Shown here one piece after another: positions 1 through 8,640 of a DNA stretch of 64,000 nt. Position numbers and translations under genes: made by a program. Below the pieces are notes generated by a model. It ran no database searches. It was not told where the DNA came from and was given only the letters and a program-made list of their open reading frames with translations. The DNA is from Limnomonas spitsbergensis (lineage: Eukaryota > Chlorophyta > Chlorophyceae > Chlamydomonadales): positions 62,001 through 126,000 of the forward strand of contig JAYJMM010000040.1 in assembly GCA_037349105.1 (NCBI GenBank), in the 5' to 3' direction. The number at the start of each line of letters is the position of its first letter. Positions within the stretch are counted from its first letter, which is position 1.

Positions 1-746
1 AATATAATGAATATAATTGTGAATTTAAAGTCACGTAAAATTGATGTGCGAAATGCGTGGATGTAGTGCCTGACCTGGGCTGTACTCTTGTTCAGGCCCT
101 GAAGGAGGCCAAGGATGAATTTGAGCTGGGGAGCAGTCGCAGGCTTATCTTGGGCACCAGAGGCAGATGAAACAGACAGGGTGCTGACGAGGGCAGAGGC
201 TGCAGCCTTGCTGGTGGGCATAACAAACTTGTCAGCCAGACGACGGCGCAAGAGGGAGATCTGTGGCTCAGTAGGGGGCACATCATTACCGTTGTTCTGG
301 GTACCCTGCTCCACAAGGTGGTCACCTATCAGGTCCTTGGCCTCAAGAACAGTTGTACCTGTGATTTAGGCAAAAACAATTTTAAGCAGGGCAATTTTAA
401 GCTGGGCAGTTATCAGGTACATGAAGCAGTTTCAACTAGTATTCACCTTCTGGCAAGTGCAGTCCAATCTGTGTCGCCTTGAGACGCTGTTTTCCAGAAG
501 CTGGCCTGGCCTTGTCATGGGCCAATTTAAAGGCATTAAAAGCTTCTTTGTTTTCGTCGATAAGGGTCGATAAACTAGCCTCAGCGTATGTTAAGCCAGC
601 CATGGCAGCTGGCAGTATGCCCATGTCATTAAGCCACGTTGATTGCTTTTCAGACATGGGTTCATTTTCCGGGTCGAATGCCTCCACGTCTGCAGATTGG
701 ACCATATCAAGGATGTCCTCAAGGCTGCCTGGCTTGAACGCACTCC
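1..746 (-). CDS. Unrecognised two-exon gene fragment, 3' part beyond left edge
   Basis: Two minus-strand exons join in phase. Exon A (746 to 447) follows a pyrimidine-rich acceptor ending TTCTTCAG and ends at donor GAAG|GTGAAT. Exon B starts at 358 after AAATCACAG and stays open to base 1; the 88-bp intron is phase 1 on both sides. Exon A contains an acidic stretch (SLEDILDMVQSADVEAFDP) and then an Ala/Lys-rich segment. Exon B contains EAKDLIGDHLVEQ, then LLRRRLADKF and a Ser/Ala-rich linker. The last 60-70 bases are AT-rich, so exon B may really end near a possible CAG|GTCAGG donor. I do not recognise the family. Exon A lies just downstream of the minus-strand helicase and resembles the exon at about 5085-5288, which is likewise downstream of the plus-strand helicase copy. 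It may be the C-terminal part of the helicase protein or a second gene of the same element. The match of splice phase is seen directly; the function is unknown. Confidence 0.5.
359..446 (-). other. Predicted 88-bp phase-1 intron
   Basis: The donor is GTGAAT and the acceptor is CCTAAATCACAG, read on the minus strand. Removing it turns two frames that each meet a stop into one continuous frame (Pro-Glu-Gly-Thr-Thr across the junction). Without splicing, exon A would stop at TAG three codons past the donor. Confidence 0.5.
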
Positions 747-945
747 CTGAAGAACACAGGGAAAGGGACTCACAGTTATGCATGCCTCATGTCTTATATC
801 AGGAAGATGCTGTGTAGCTAGGTACGTACAGGCTAAATAAAATAAAATATCCGTAAACAAGAAACTTCGCAAAACTTTGTGCTTCCAATGCCAGGTAGAG
901 CAAAACTATGTACTGCTAATAATAATAATCCCTTAACCCTAGCAG

Positions 946-1269
946 CTAAGACTGCATGTCGTGGTCAGATGGGATGTGGGGGATAAACATTGATGGGACG
1001 AGGGTGACACCTGCGGGGAGAATGGTGACATTGTCCAGGGAGGTGGGTCTAGATAATGCAACATAGGCTACGCCAGGAGTCTCAATACCTTCCACATGAA
1101 TGCAAATTTTTCCGGTGACAGTTTCATCTTGTACTTTAAATACAGTGCGGGCATAAGCTAGGCGCACAGGGTACATGAACCTCTCAATGCTGGTATTCCC
1201 AACCTGTACACACTCGTACTCCCTGCCAACAGTGATCTCTCATAACACCATCAATTTTGTTTTATCTTC
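946..1269 (-). pseudogene. C-terminal part of Pif1-like helicase (motif VI region), displaced by frameshift and stop
   Basis: The minus-strand frame carries YPVRLAYARTVFKVQDETV followed by GVAYVALSRPTSLDNVTIL. This corresponds to the SF1B signature in which an AYA-T-HKSQG-T block is followed by YVALSR; the usual HKSQG is degenerate here (FKVQD). It continues the helicase at 1268-2359, but in a different frame. The frame can be followed back to about 1269, with one in-frame TGA near 1234. I read this as a frameshift plus a nonsense change. An unrecognised intron is the alternative, but no good GT-AG pair was found. The tail ends in a short IPHIPSDHD segment that also appears in the plus-strand copy. 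Confidence 0.6.
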
Positions 1270-2359
1270 AGCTTAGTGCTGCTGACAAATGATACAACAC
1301 CGCCACATCACCGTTAGCCAGCCCCATATATTTTTGGTTGCGGGTGATCATGATAGGACAGCCAATAGCAAGAGACAGTTTGGTGGGCAGATCAGAAGTC
1401 TTAGTCAGACGACTCTTCAGTTTTTCCTGGTCAGCAACAGAGAGCAGATGCATTTTAGACAGTTCATCTTTAGCAGTCAGGGTGATAATTTCATCAGGCG
1501 CATATAATTTCCTTACCTGGGTGTCATTGTACGAATCAACAAGTTCATTGGTGGGGGCTATAATCACATCATCGCGCCCAATGTCAGGGATTTCACCTTC
1601 AGGGAGGATCCTGTCATGCAGGATTTGAAAGGGCGAAGAGGCCAGATCAGCAGCAGTTGGGGCATTTAAGCGAAGGAAGTTTAACAGGGAGACAAAGGGG
1701 GCCTGGGAGGGGTCAGACTGCCTGTGGTTTGCAGAGAAGGTGAACAGATTAAACATGCGCCACATCAACCACTTCGTTGGCTGATGCGGACATGCATGTA
1801 CGTCACGACACTTCTTACAAACTGCTGGCAGCTGATGGATGTCACCTGTGAGGATAACAAGTTTGCCACCCAAGGGGAGGGAGGCAGATGACTCAGCACA
1901 ACATTCAAGGCAGCGGTTATGGATTTTTTGAAGCATTTCAGCTTGCAGCATTCCCACCTCGTCAACTATGATGACATCAGCTAGTTTTATGAAGATGGAT
2001 AGGGGGATAGATGTGAGGTCGTCATAATCTGACCCTATAAAACCAAAAGCACTATGGGAGGTGGTTGCATTGTTGCCTAACCCATAGGCAGCCTTGGCAG
2101 TGGAGGCACAAAGTATAACCTTTTGATTCGCTGTCGTCAAGGCTCCGATTAAAGTTTTGATGAAAAACGATTTTCCAGTGCCACCAGGACCCTGGATTCT
2201 GTAGAGCCTCGGTAAAGCGGGGTCTTTCGATGCGGCAGCGATCGCCGTTAAAGCAGCAGCCTGGTCAGGGAATTTCAAAATCAAATTAATATCGAGGGCA
2301 ACTGCTGCAAATGGTTTCGTAGGCGAGTACATGCGCTTAGTAACAGATTTAAAAAACAA
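1268..2359 (-). CDS. Pif1-like SF1B DNA helicase core, Helitron-like element
   Basis: A 363-codon open frame has the ordered motifs of Pif1/RecD-type 5'-3' helicases. Walker A is GPGGTGKS (residues 57-64), followed by the ILCASTAKAAYGL strand and TSHSAFGF. Walker B is VIIVDE (129-134), motif III is GDIHQLP (172-178), and FSANHRQ (208-214) stands where family members have a ..N.RQ block. Then come IIAPTNELVDSYND and a GCPIMITRN....GLANGD segment. ATP-driven unwinding in rolling-circle transposition would be the family role. The first codon is TTG; the first ATG is codon 10, and the plus-strand copy has ATG at the aligned position. A cysteine/histidine cluster (KKCRDVHACPH, about 182-192) follows motif III. 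The final motif lies in another frame downstream, so the gene is probably inactive. Helicase identity is secure. Assignment to a Helitron-like element rests on the partner remnants at 3504-4390 and is an inference. Confidence 0.8.
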   Translation of the reverse strand: MFFKSVTKRMYSPTKPFAAVALDINLILKFPDQAAALTAIAAASKDPALPRLYRIQGPGGTGKSFFIKTLIGALTTANQKVILCASTAKAAYGLGNNATTSHSAFGFIGSDYDDLTSIPLSIFIKLADVIIVDEVGMLQAEMLQKIHNRCLECCAESSASLPLGGKLVILTGDIHQLPAVCKKCRDVHACPHQPTKWLMWRMFNLFTFSANHRQSDPSQAPFVSLLNFLRLNAPTAADLASSPFQILHDRILPEGEIPDIGRDDVIIAPTNELVDSYNDTQVRKLYAPDEIITLTAKDELSKMHLLSVADQEKLKSRLTKTSDLPTKLSLAIGCPIMITRNQKYMGLANGDVAVLYHLSAALS

Positions 2360-2490
2360 TTAACTGCGTCAAGGGATTTGGTCAGAACATTAGCCTGCAT
2401 GTCAACCCCCTGGGCACCTGTGGTTGGGTCGGCTATCATATCTTAAGAGGCCTGAATGGGACCTTGGCTCTCAATATATGACTCTTATAG
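2360..2490. other. Short spacer between helicase start and foldback arm
   Basis: Only about 30 bases next to the helicase (containing AAATCCCTTGACGCAG on the minus strand) match the region just upstream of the plus-strand helicase copy (4504-4523). The remaining 100 bp has no counterpart in the roughly 1 kb found at the same place on the other side, so the Rep-side exons seen there are missing here. Confidence 0.5.
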
Positions 2491-3457
2491 GACATTTCAT
2501 ACTGATTTAAAATTCCCGCAACTTCGACAGCAACGCCCGATTACGACGACGATTTCGACTTCAGATTCCTCGCGTTCCGACACTGGAGACGTGTGAACAT
2601 TTGAACTCAGCTGTTAGCGGTAACCGACCTCGCCGACCTGGCAGGGTCTTTCTGACTCGCTGACTCACTGTTTTCTTTTGCTGTTCCACTCAATCACTTA
2701 CGAGGGTGAGAAGCAGCCCATTACACCTGCGATGGAGAGGCTGAAACATTCCTGCGAGGCTGTGGCGACGATTTGGCACCTGTGACGCCTGGTCGGTTGC
2801 CTGTCTGTTTGTACGGGTTGAAAAATTGGCTCTTCAATCTAGTATGATGCCGTACGCGACAATATGTACGGGAGAATTGTACGGGTCAAAATATGGGCTC
2901 TTGAATAATAGACCGGGGCAATACGCATGAGGATGTAGGCACCATACACTTTGACCGCATCTACTACTTTAGACTGCTTTACAGCCCGTTTCTGATTGCC
3001 TACGGAGATAAAAATGTACGGTGGTTGCCCCGGTCTATTAATCAAGAGCACATTTATTGACCTTTACAATTCTCCCGTACATATCGCCGCGTACGGCATC
3101 ACAGTAGAATAGAGAGCACTTTTTTCGACCCGTACAAACCGACAGGCAACCAACCAGGTGTCCCTGGTGCCATATCGTCGCCACAGCCTCGCAGGAATAT
3201 TTTAACCTCTACATCACAGGTGTAATGGGCCGCTTTTAACCCTCGTACCTGTTTGAGTGGAACAGCGAAAGAAAAGAGCGAGTCAGCAAGGCTCAGTCAG
3301 GATGGCGAGGCCGGTTACCGCTGACAGCCGAGTTTTAAATGTTCACACACTCACACGTCTCCCGGTGTCGGAAAGCGAGGAATTTGAAGTCGAAATCGTC
3401 GTCGTAATCGGGCGTTGCAGTCGGAGTTGCGAAAATTATACAACAGTATGAAATCTC
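2491..3457. mobile_element. Foldback element: long inverted repeat, arms 2491-2921 and 3025-3457
   Basis: The reverse complement of 3025-3457 aligns with 2491-2921 along its whole length with scattered substitutions and small indels. Shared blocks include CGCCCGATTACGACGACGAT, CATTACACCTG, GCGAGGCTGTGGCGACGAT, TGCCGTACGCG and ATAGACCGGGGCAA. The loop is 2922-3024. The arms carry repeated GTACGGG words near the loop. The outer ends share TTTCATACTG, and no matching target-site duplication is visible next to them. No long coding frame is present inside. It could be a foldback or MITE-like insertion, or the centre of a larger inverted duplication that also produced the two helicase copies. The sequence shows the palindrome but does not decide between these origins. 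Confidence 0.8.
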
Positions 3458-3503
3458 CCGCCACGCAAGGCGCATAAAGGCCAGCGATCGTAGGTATCAA
3501 GAA

Positions 3504-3731
3504 ATGCTAATTAAGCGCAACTCAACACCCAGGCCCTTAGTCGAAACCGCAGTCCCCTGTCTACCACCCTGGCCTGCATTCCAGTGGGGTGGCCACTGCC
3601 ATCTCCAGAGAGCTAGTGCCACTGTCTGGATAAAATATATCATGAAATACCTCGTCAAGGTCTGTACACACACGGTAAGTGCAACCGCACTGTCGATAAC
3701 AAGGTGGCCTTTGGGCTCCCTGAAGAGGTGA
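3504..3731 (+). pseudogene. Possible Rep-side remnant of Helitron-like protein
   Basis: A 75-codon frame contains QRASATVWIKYIMKYLVK. This resembles the K/NYI-KY-K block that precedes the helicase part in Helitron-like proteins, where a nucleic-acid-processing domain ends in a similar helix. The frame stops soon after, next to a donor-like AGAG|GTGAGT at 3728. The similarity is short and judged by eye. It is supported mainly by position: same strand, upstream of another Rep-side exon (4108-4390) and of the helicase copy (4524-5013). Confidence 0.25.
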
Positions 3732-4107
3732 GTGCCGGCGTGGTTACTGCATCTGTGAAGTTTTTGTGAAGGTTTTAGAGTCCAACGGGGCATCATATTT
3801 GATGCATGGGACTCGTGCCCATAAACCGGTACAGGCACTAAATATGCTAGGACAGCGAGCGAAAACCAGTGACCCCCCTGGGCAAGCAACTAAAGCAATC
3901 AACACTCAACCAGCCACAGAGCAGTAGCGTGGGAATGAACCCCATCGTTCAGCAGATTAGCCCCAGCCATAAAGCATGACGTGGGTGCAAAAGAGTTCGG
4001 TTGGAGGCCTCCTAGGAAAATTGAGAAATAAACAAGAAAGTTTCAGTGAAATTTTATGAGTCTGTGTAAAATGTGTGATGCGTAAGCGAAACTTCAGTGA
4101 GTGTTAG

Positions 4108-4390
4108 TGTTTTAAAATCTGCTGCATGTACATTCGTATCATCACCAACCCTGAGGCTGCAAGGAATTTGCAGAAGTTTGACTTTGTTACACACCCTGGC
4201 ACACACAAGTTTGTGCATGTTGCCATAAAAGCCCCCACTAGCCAGTTCTTTAAAAGAGCCATTCAAAGAGCTGATACTGCCCCCATGGTAGACAAGTATT
4301 TTGCTAGACCCGACAGCTTGGCATCATTAAAAATCGAAAGGCACTTCCGTCTTTACGAGGTCCACCCTGCTGCATCAGCCAAACATCTGG
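4108..4390 (+). pseudogene. Exon-like remnant upstream of helicase copy, Helitron-like linker region
   Basis: An open frame reads IITNPEAARNLQKFDFV, then KFVHVAIKAP, and VDKYFARPDSLASLKIERHF followed by RLYEV, ending at a strong donor G|GTAAGG at 4391. In Helitron-like Rep-helicase proteins the segment between Rep and helicase has an EA..L-F-...H....V.L-.H.P block followed by a Y/F-RP ... LTY-EF..Y block, and the order and spacing here fit. Downstream, TCCTTTCAG at 4465-4473 would give a 15-nt exon before another donor (CAG|GTGAGA). I could not join it in frame to the helicase copy, which agrees with decay. It has no counterpart on the minus-strand side. Confidence 0.4.
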
Positions 4391-4523
4391 GTAAGGAACG
4401 TGTGAAGCTTTGGATAAAAATGGCATGACATAAGTTTCTGTTCTGACACCCACTGTCCCTGTGATCCTTTCAGACTTCCTCCAGTCAGGTGAGAAAGGTG
4501 ACTAAATCCCTTGACGCAGTAAA

Positions 4524-5013
4524 ATGTTTTTTAAATCTGTTCTGAAGTGCATGTACTCGCCTACAAGACATCTTGAGGCAGTTGCTCTCGATGTTAATTT
4601 ACTTCTGCAGTCCCCTGACCAGGCTGCAGCTTAAAAGGCGATCGCTGCCGCTTCGAGAAACCCCGCTTTGCCGAGGCTGTACAGAATCCAGGGTCCTGGT
4701 GGCACTGGAAAATCCTTTTTTCCCCATCAAAACTTTCATCGGTGCCCTGACAGCAGCGAAACTAAAAGTTATACTTTGTGCCTCCACTGCCATGGTAGCC
4801 AAGGCTGCCTATGGGTTAGGCAACAATGCAACCACAAGCCATAGTGCTTTCGGGTTTAATGGGTCTGATTATGACGTTGAAGGTATTGAGATGTCTGGCG
4901 AAGCCTATGTTGCATTCTCTAGACCCACCTCCCTCGAAATTGTGACCATTCTCCCCGCAGGTGTCACCCTGTTTATCCCCCATATCCCAACCGACCACGA
5001 CTTGCACCTGTAG
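4524..5013 (+). pseudogene. Internally deleted Pif1-like helicase copy, inverted relative to 946-2359
   Basis: From ATG at 4524 the frame matches the minus-strand helicase start (MFFKSV.K.MYSPT, VALD.NL). It hits TAA at 4632, continues through an intact Walker A (GPGGTGKS), then shifts frame in a T/C run after SFF. It follows the other copy through VILCASTA and TTSHSAFGF and reaches GSDYD near 4873. There it jumps directly to VEGIE and YVAFSRPTSLEIVTILPAGV. Walker B, motif III and the central part of the other copy, roughly 250 codons, are missing. It is clearly non-functional, and deletion, frameshift and nonsense are all visible by comparison of the two copies. Confidence 0.85.
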
Positions 5014-5084
5014 CTGCTAGGGTTACAGGATTACTATTATTAGCAGTACATAGTTTTGCTCTAATTGGCAATGGAAGCACACAG

Positions 5085-6139
5085 TTTTTTTGCGGAGTTT
5101 TTGTTTACGAGGACATTGATGACATTCTCGACGCAGTCCTGGCTGCAGACGCATTCGACCCGACACCGAGCATGGTGCTGGCCATGACTGATGAGCAGCT
5201 GCTGCATGCTGTTAAGAAGAAGCTACCTAATGCAAATCACATCCCTTTCCAACACTGGAAAGCTGCACATCCCGGTCATAAGGCAAAGGTAAACATTTAG
5301 AATTCGTTAGATATTGAGACGCTTGGTTTAAAGCTCCGGCTTTTTTATGTAAATTTGCATGCCAATGTGTTTGCATAGCAAATCATCTCACATGTTTAAA
5401 ACATGCAGACCCTTCATTCTTGTAGGTGTGTGATCTCTTGGTCCTTGCTGCATGGCGGACGTACTTGGCTACACCTGGGCCTGCAGGTGCTGTACATCAC
5501 GCCAAGCAAGATGCAATGCTTGCTGAGCGGACGGCTATTGAGGCTGAGATTGGGCGCCGTGGGTTAAGCAAGCAAGCATCTCAGAAAAGGCAGTCCAAGG
5601 TGTTACAACAGCCCACCCCACCTCCCACACATTATGTTGGTGGCATCCCCCTGATGCAACCAATGCCATCCACAAAGCGACGCCGTCAGCAGAAGCATCC
5701 AGCATTGGGGCTGGGTGGTGGGCCCATGCAGCTTCCAGCTGGCAGCTCCTCTATGGGGCTGGGTGGTGGGCCCATGCAGCCCTCCCCTGGCAGTTTTTCT
5801 ATGGGGCTGGGTGGTGGGCCCATGCAGCTCCCAGCTGGCAGCTCCTCTATGGGGCTGGGTGGTGGTCCCATGCAGCCCTCCCATGGCAGCTTCTCTATGG
5901 GGCTAGGTGGTGGGCCCATGCAGCCCTCCCCTGGCAGGTTCTCTATAGGGCTGGGTGGTGGGCCCATGCAGACATCCCCTGTTAGGTCCCCCATGGGCAT
6001 TGTTGGTGGGCCCATGCAGCACTCAGTTGGCAGCTCCCCTCTGAGGCTAGGTGGTGGGCCCGTGCATCCCTCACCTAGCAGGTCCCTTGTGGGATTACTC
6101 CACGGCCCAGATTGGTGCAATATAGATTTGTTCTCTTAG
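5085..6139 (+). CDS. Two-exon gene, acidic N-terminus and Gly-Met-Pro 16-residue repeats
   Basis: Exon 1 (start uncertain; open through about 5085) ends at AAAG|GTAAAC (5288). Exon 2 starts at 5426 after CATTCTTGTAG and ends at TAG 6137-6139. The 137-bp intron is phase 0 on both sides and yields HKAK|VCDLLVLAAWRTY. Exon 1 has EDIDDILDAVLAADAFDP, similar to SLEDILDMVQSADVEAFDP in the minus-strand exon at 447-746. Exon 2 holds an Ala-rich helical segment, a basic cluster (TKRRRQQK, a possible nuclear signal), and then eight 16-residue repeats of GLGGGPMQ...SM type. No initiator ATG was found upstream of exon 1, so further exons or fusion to the helicase are possible. The family is not recognised. 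The upstream helicase copy is broken, so the gene may also be relic material. Confidence 0.5.
5289..5425 (+). other. Predicted 137-bp phase-0 intron
   Basis: The donor is GTAAAC and the acceptor is CTTCATTCTTGTAG with a pyrimidine-rich run. Unspliced reading stops at TAG after three codons. Splicing joins two well-formed frames without a codon break. Confidence 0.55.
5708..6091 (+). repeat. Eight tandem 48-bp coding repeats (GLGGGPMQ...)
   Basis: The repeats encode GLGGGPMQLPAGSSSM-type units. Copies 1 and 3 are identical at protein level, and copies 2 and 4 differ at one residue, so growth by 96-bp pairs is likely. Copies 6-8 diverge progressively toward the C-terminus, ending with RLGGGPVHPSPSRSLV. 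The 48-bp length keeps frame, as expected for a coding repeat. Confidence 0.9.
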
Positions 6140-6532
6140 TGTTGTGTAGCCCTAGTTTTTTCATCTAGAAAGCCCAAGGAATTGGATAATGGGCCCTAAT
6201 TTGACAAACCCCTGGTGATTGATTTAATGGCCTGTGCATAAATGATGTTATCAAAATTAAACTATGACGGCTGCTTGATCTTTCCTATTCCAGTTTCTGC
6301 ATTTCGGATGGCTAGCTCAGTCCCATATGGGGCCTCCGATATGCTCAGGCCAAAAGGTAGCAGCCTTTGCCACTACGTGAAGATGGAGCTCAGTGCAGCA
6401 AAGCACTGCTGGCGCGTCCATGTAGGCGCTTCTATATTTATTCAATAACCTCCAGCTAAGCAGCCAAGGGCTCTGAGGAATAATATAGGTATGCTCAGGC
6501 CATTAGGCAACAGACTCTGCCACTACGTGAAA
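6140..6532. other. Gene-free spacer with a diverged direct repeat
   Basis: No coding region is seen. Two related segments of about 50 bp, at 6340-6386 and 6490-6540, share TATGCTCAGGCC, then AGGYARCAG-like bases and GCCACTACGTGAA. The second runs into the 186-bp tandem repeat. Confidence 0.6.
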
Positions 6533-8640
6533 AGATGGAGGGGCAGAGGGGGGCCAGGATGGTACGGGCTGTCATTTCCTCCACACTTCCAGCAGTGCAA
6601 AAATTTCTTTGCAGGCTTGAAGATAATGATCAGGTGAATCTATAGCCATTCTCAAATGGCAGGGACAGGTGCCTTTCATGAATGGCAGGCATTACTGGTC
6701 AGCAACCTGATGGTGGAGAGGCAAGGGGCAAGAGGGGGGCCAGGGTCGTATGGGCTGTCATTTCCTCCACACTTCCAGCAGTGCTAAAATTTCTTTGCAG
6801 GCTTGCAGAATATGATCAGGTGAATCTGTAGTCATGCTCAGAGTGACAGGGACAGGTGCCTTTCAAGAATGGCAGGCATTACTGGTCAGCACCCTGATGG
6901 TGGAGAGGCAAGGGGCAGGAGGGGGGCATGGTAGTATGGGCTGTCTTGTCTTCCACACTTCCAGCAGTACAAACCTTTCTTTGCAGACTTGAAGATTATG
7001 ATCAGAGTCATCTGTAGCCATACTCAGAATGGCAGGTACAGGTGCCTTTCAAGAATGGCAGGCATTACTGGTCAGCACCCTGATGGTGGAGAGGCAAGGG
7101 ACAGTGGAGGGCCAGGGTGGTATGTGCTGTCATTTCCTCCACACTTCCAGCAGTGCAAAAAAAACATTTGCAGGCTTGAAGATTATGATCAGGTGAATAT
7201 GTAGCCATGATCAGAATGGCAGGGACAGGTGCCATTCAAGAATGACAGGCATTACCGGTCAGCACCCTGATGGTGGAAAGGCAAGGGGCAGAGGGGGACC
7301 AGGGTGGTATGTGCTGTCCTGTCTTCCACACTTCCAGCAGTGCTTAAATTTCTTTGCAGGCTTGAAGATTATGATCAGGTGAATATGTAGCCATGATCAG
7401 AATGGCAGGGACAGGTGCCATTCAAGAATGGCAGGCATTACTGGTCAGCACCCTGATGGTGGAGAGGCAAGGGGAAGGAGGGGGCCATGGTGGTATGGGC
7501 TGTCCTGTCTTCCACACTTCCAGCAGTACAAACCTTTCTTTGCAGACATGAAGATTATGATCAGGTGAATCTGTAGCCATTCTCAAATGGCAGGTATAGG
7601 TATTATTCATGAATGGCAGGCATTACTGGTCAGCACCCTGATGGTGGAGAGGCAAGGGGCAGTGGAGGGCCAGGGTGGTATGTGCTGTCATTTCCTCCAC
7701 ACTTCCAGCATTACAAAAAATTATGTGCAGACTTGAAGATTATGATCAGAGTCATCTGTAGCCATACTTAGAATGGCAGGTACAGGTGCCTTTCAAGAAT
7801 GGCAGGCATTACTGGTCAGCACCCTGATGGTGGAGAGGCAAGGGGCAGTGGAGGGCCAGGGTGGTATGTGCTGTCATTTCCTCCACACTTCCAGCATTAC
7901 AAAAAATTATGTGCAGACTTGAAGATTATGATCAGAGTCATCTGTAGCCATACTCAGAATGGCAGGTACAGGTGCCTTTCAAGAATGGCAGGCATTACTG
8001 GTCAGCACCCTGATGGTGGAGAGGCAAGGGGCAGTGGAGGGCCAGGGTGGTATGTGCTGTCATTTCCTCCACACTTCCAGCAGTGCAAAAAAACATTTGC
8101 AGGCTTGAAGATTATGATCAGGTGAATATTTAGCCATGATCAGAATGGCAGGGACAGGTGCCATTCAAGAATGACAGGCATTACTGGTCAGCACCCTGAT
8201 GGTGGAGAGGCAAGGGGCAGGAGGGGGGCAGGGTGGTATGGGCTGTCCTGTCTTCCACACTGCCAGCAGTACAAACAATTATGTGCAGACTTGAAGATTA
8301 TGATCGGGTGAATCTGTAGCCATGCTCATAATGGCAGGGAAAGGTGCCTTTCATAAATGGCAGGCATTGTTGGTCAGCACCCTGATGGTGGAAAGGCAAA
8401 GGGCAGAGGGGGGTCAGGGTGGTATGGGCTGTCCTGTCTTCCACACTGCCAGCAGTAAACAAATTATGTGCATGCTTGAAGATGTTGATCAGAGGCATCT
8501 GTAGCCATGCAGGGACAGGTGCCTTTCATGAATGGCAGGCATTGCTGGCCAGCACCCTCATGGTGGCCCATTGGGGGTGGGATTGGTGGGAAGGCAAAGG
8601 GCAGAGGGGGGCCAGGGTGGTATGGGCTGCAGTATATTAT
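6533..8640. repeat. About 12 copies of a 186-bp tandem repeat (minisatellite)
   Basis: The word GGCAGGCATT (or GACAGGCATT) recurs at 6684, 6871, 7057, 7244, 7430, 7615, 7801, 7987, 8173, 8359 and 8534, with spacing of 185-187 bp except a last step of 175. A partial copy precedes the first. Each copy carries CACCCTGATGGTGGA, a G-rich GGGGCAGAGG run, CTTCCACACTTCCAGCA, a T-rich stretch ending TTTGCAG, CTTGAAGATTATGATCAG, and GTGAATCTGTAGCCAT. Copies at 6871-7243 and 7615-8172 share variants such as AGAGTCATC in place of AGGTGAATC, which indicates duplication of blocks. The longest frame (108 codons at 7799-8125) simply spans two copies and is not considered a gene. Confidence 0.9.

Noticed and set aside
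5686..6120. 144-codon minus-strand Gly-Pro-rich frame
   Set aside because: It is the shadow of the GLGGGPMQ repeats. The plus frame is supported by an in-phase spliced exon.
7799..8125. 108-codon frame in the 186-bp repeat
   Set aside because: It spans two repeat copies only because two copies lack a stop; the other copies are closed.
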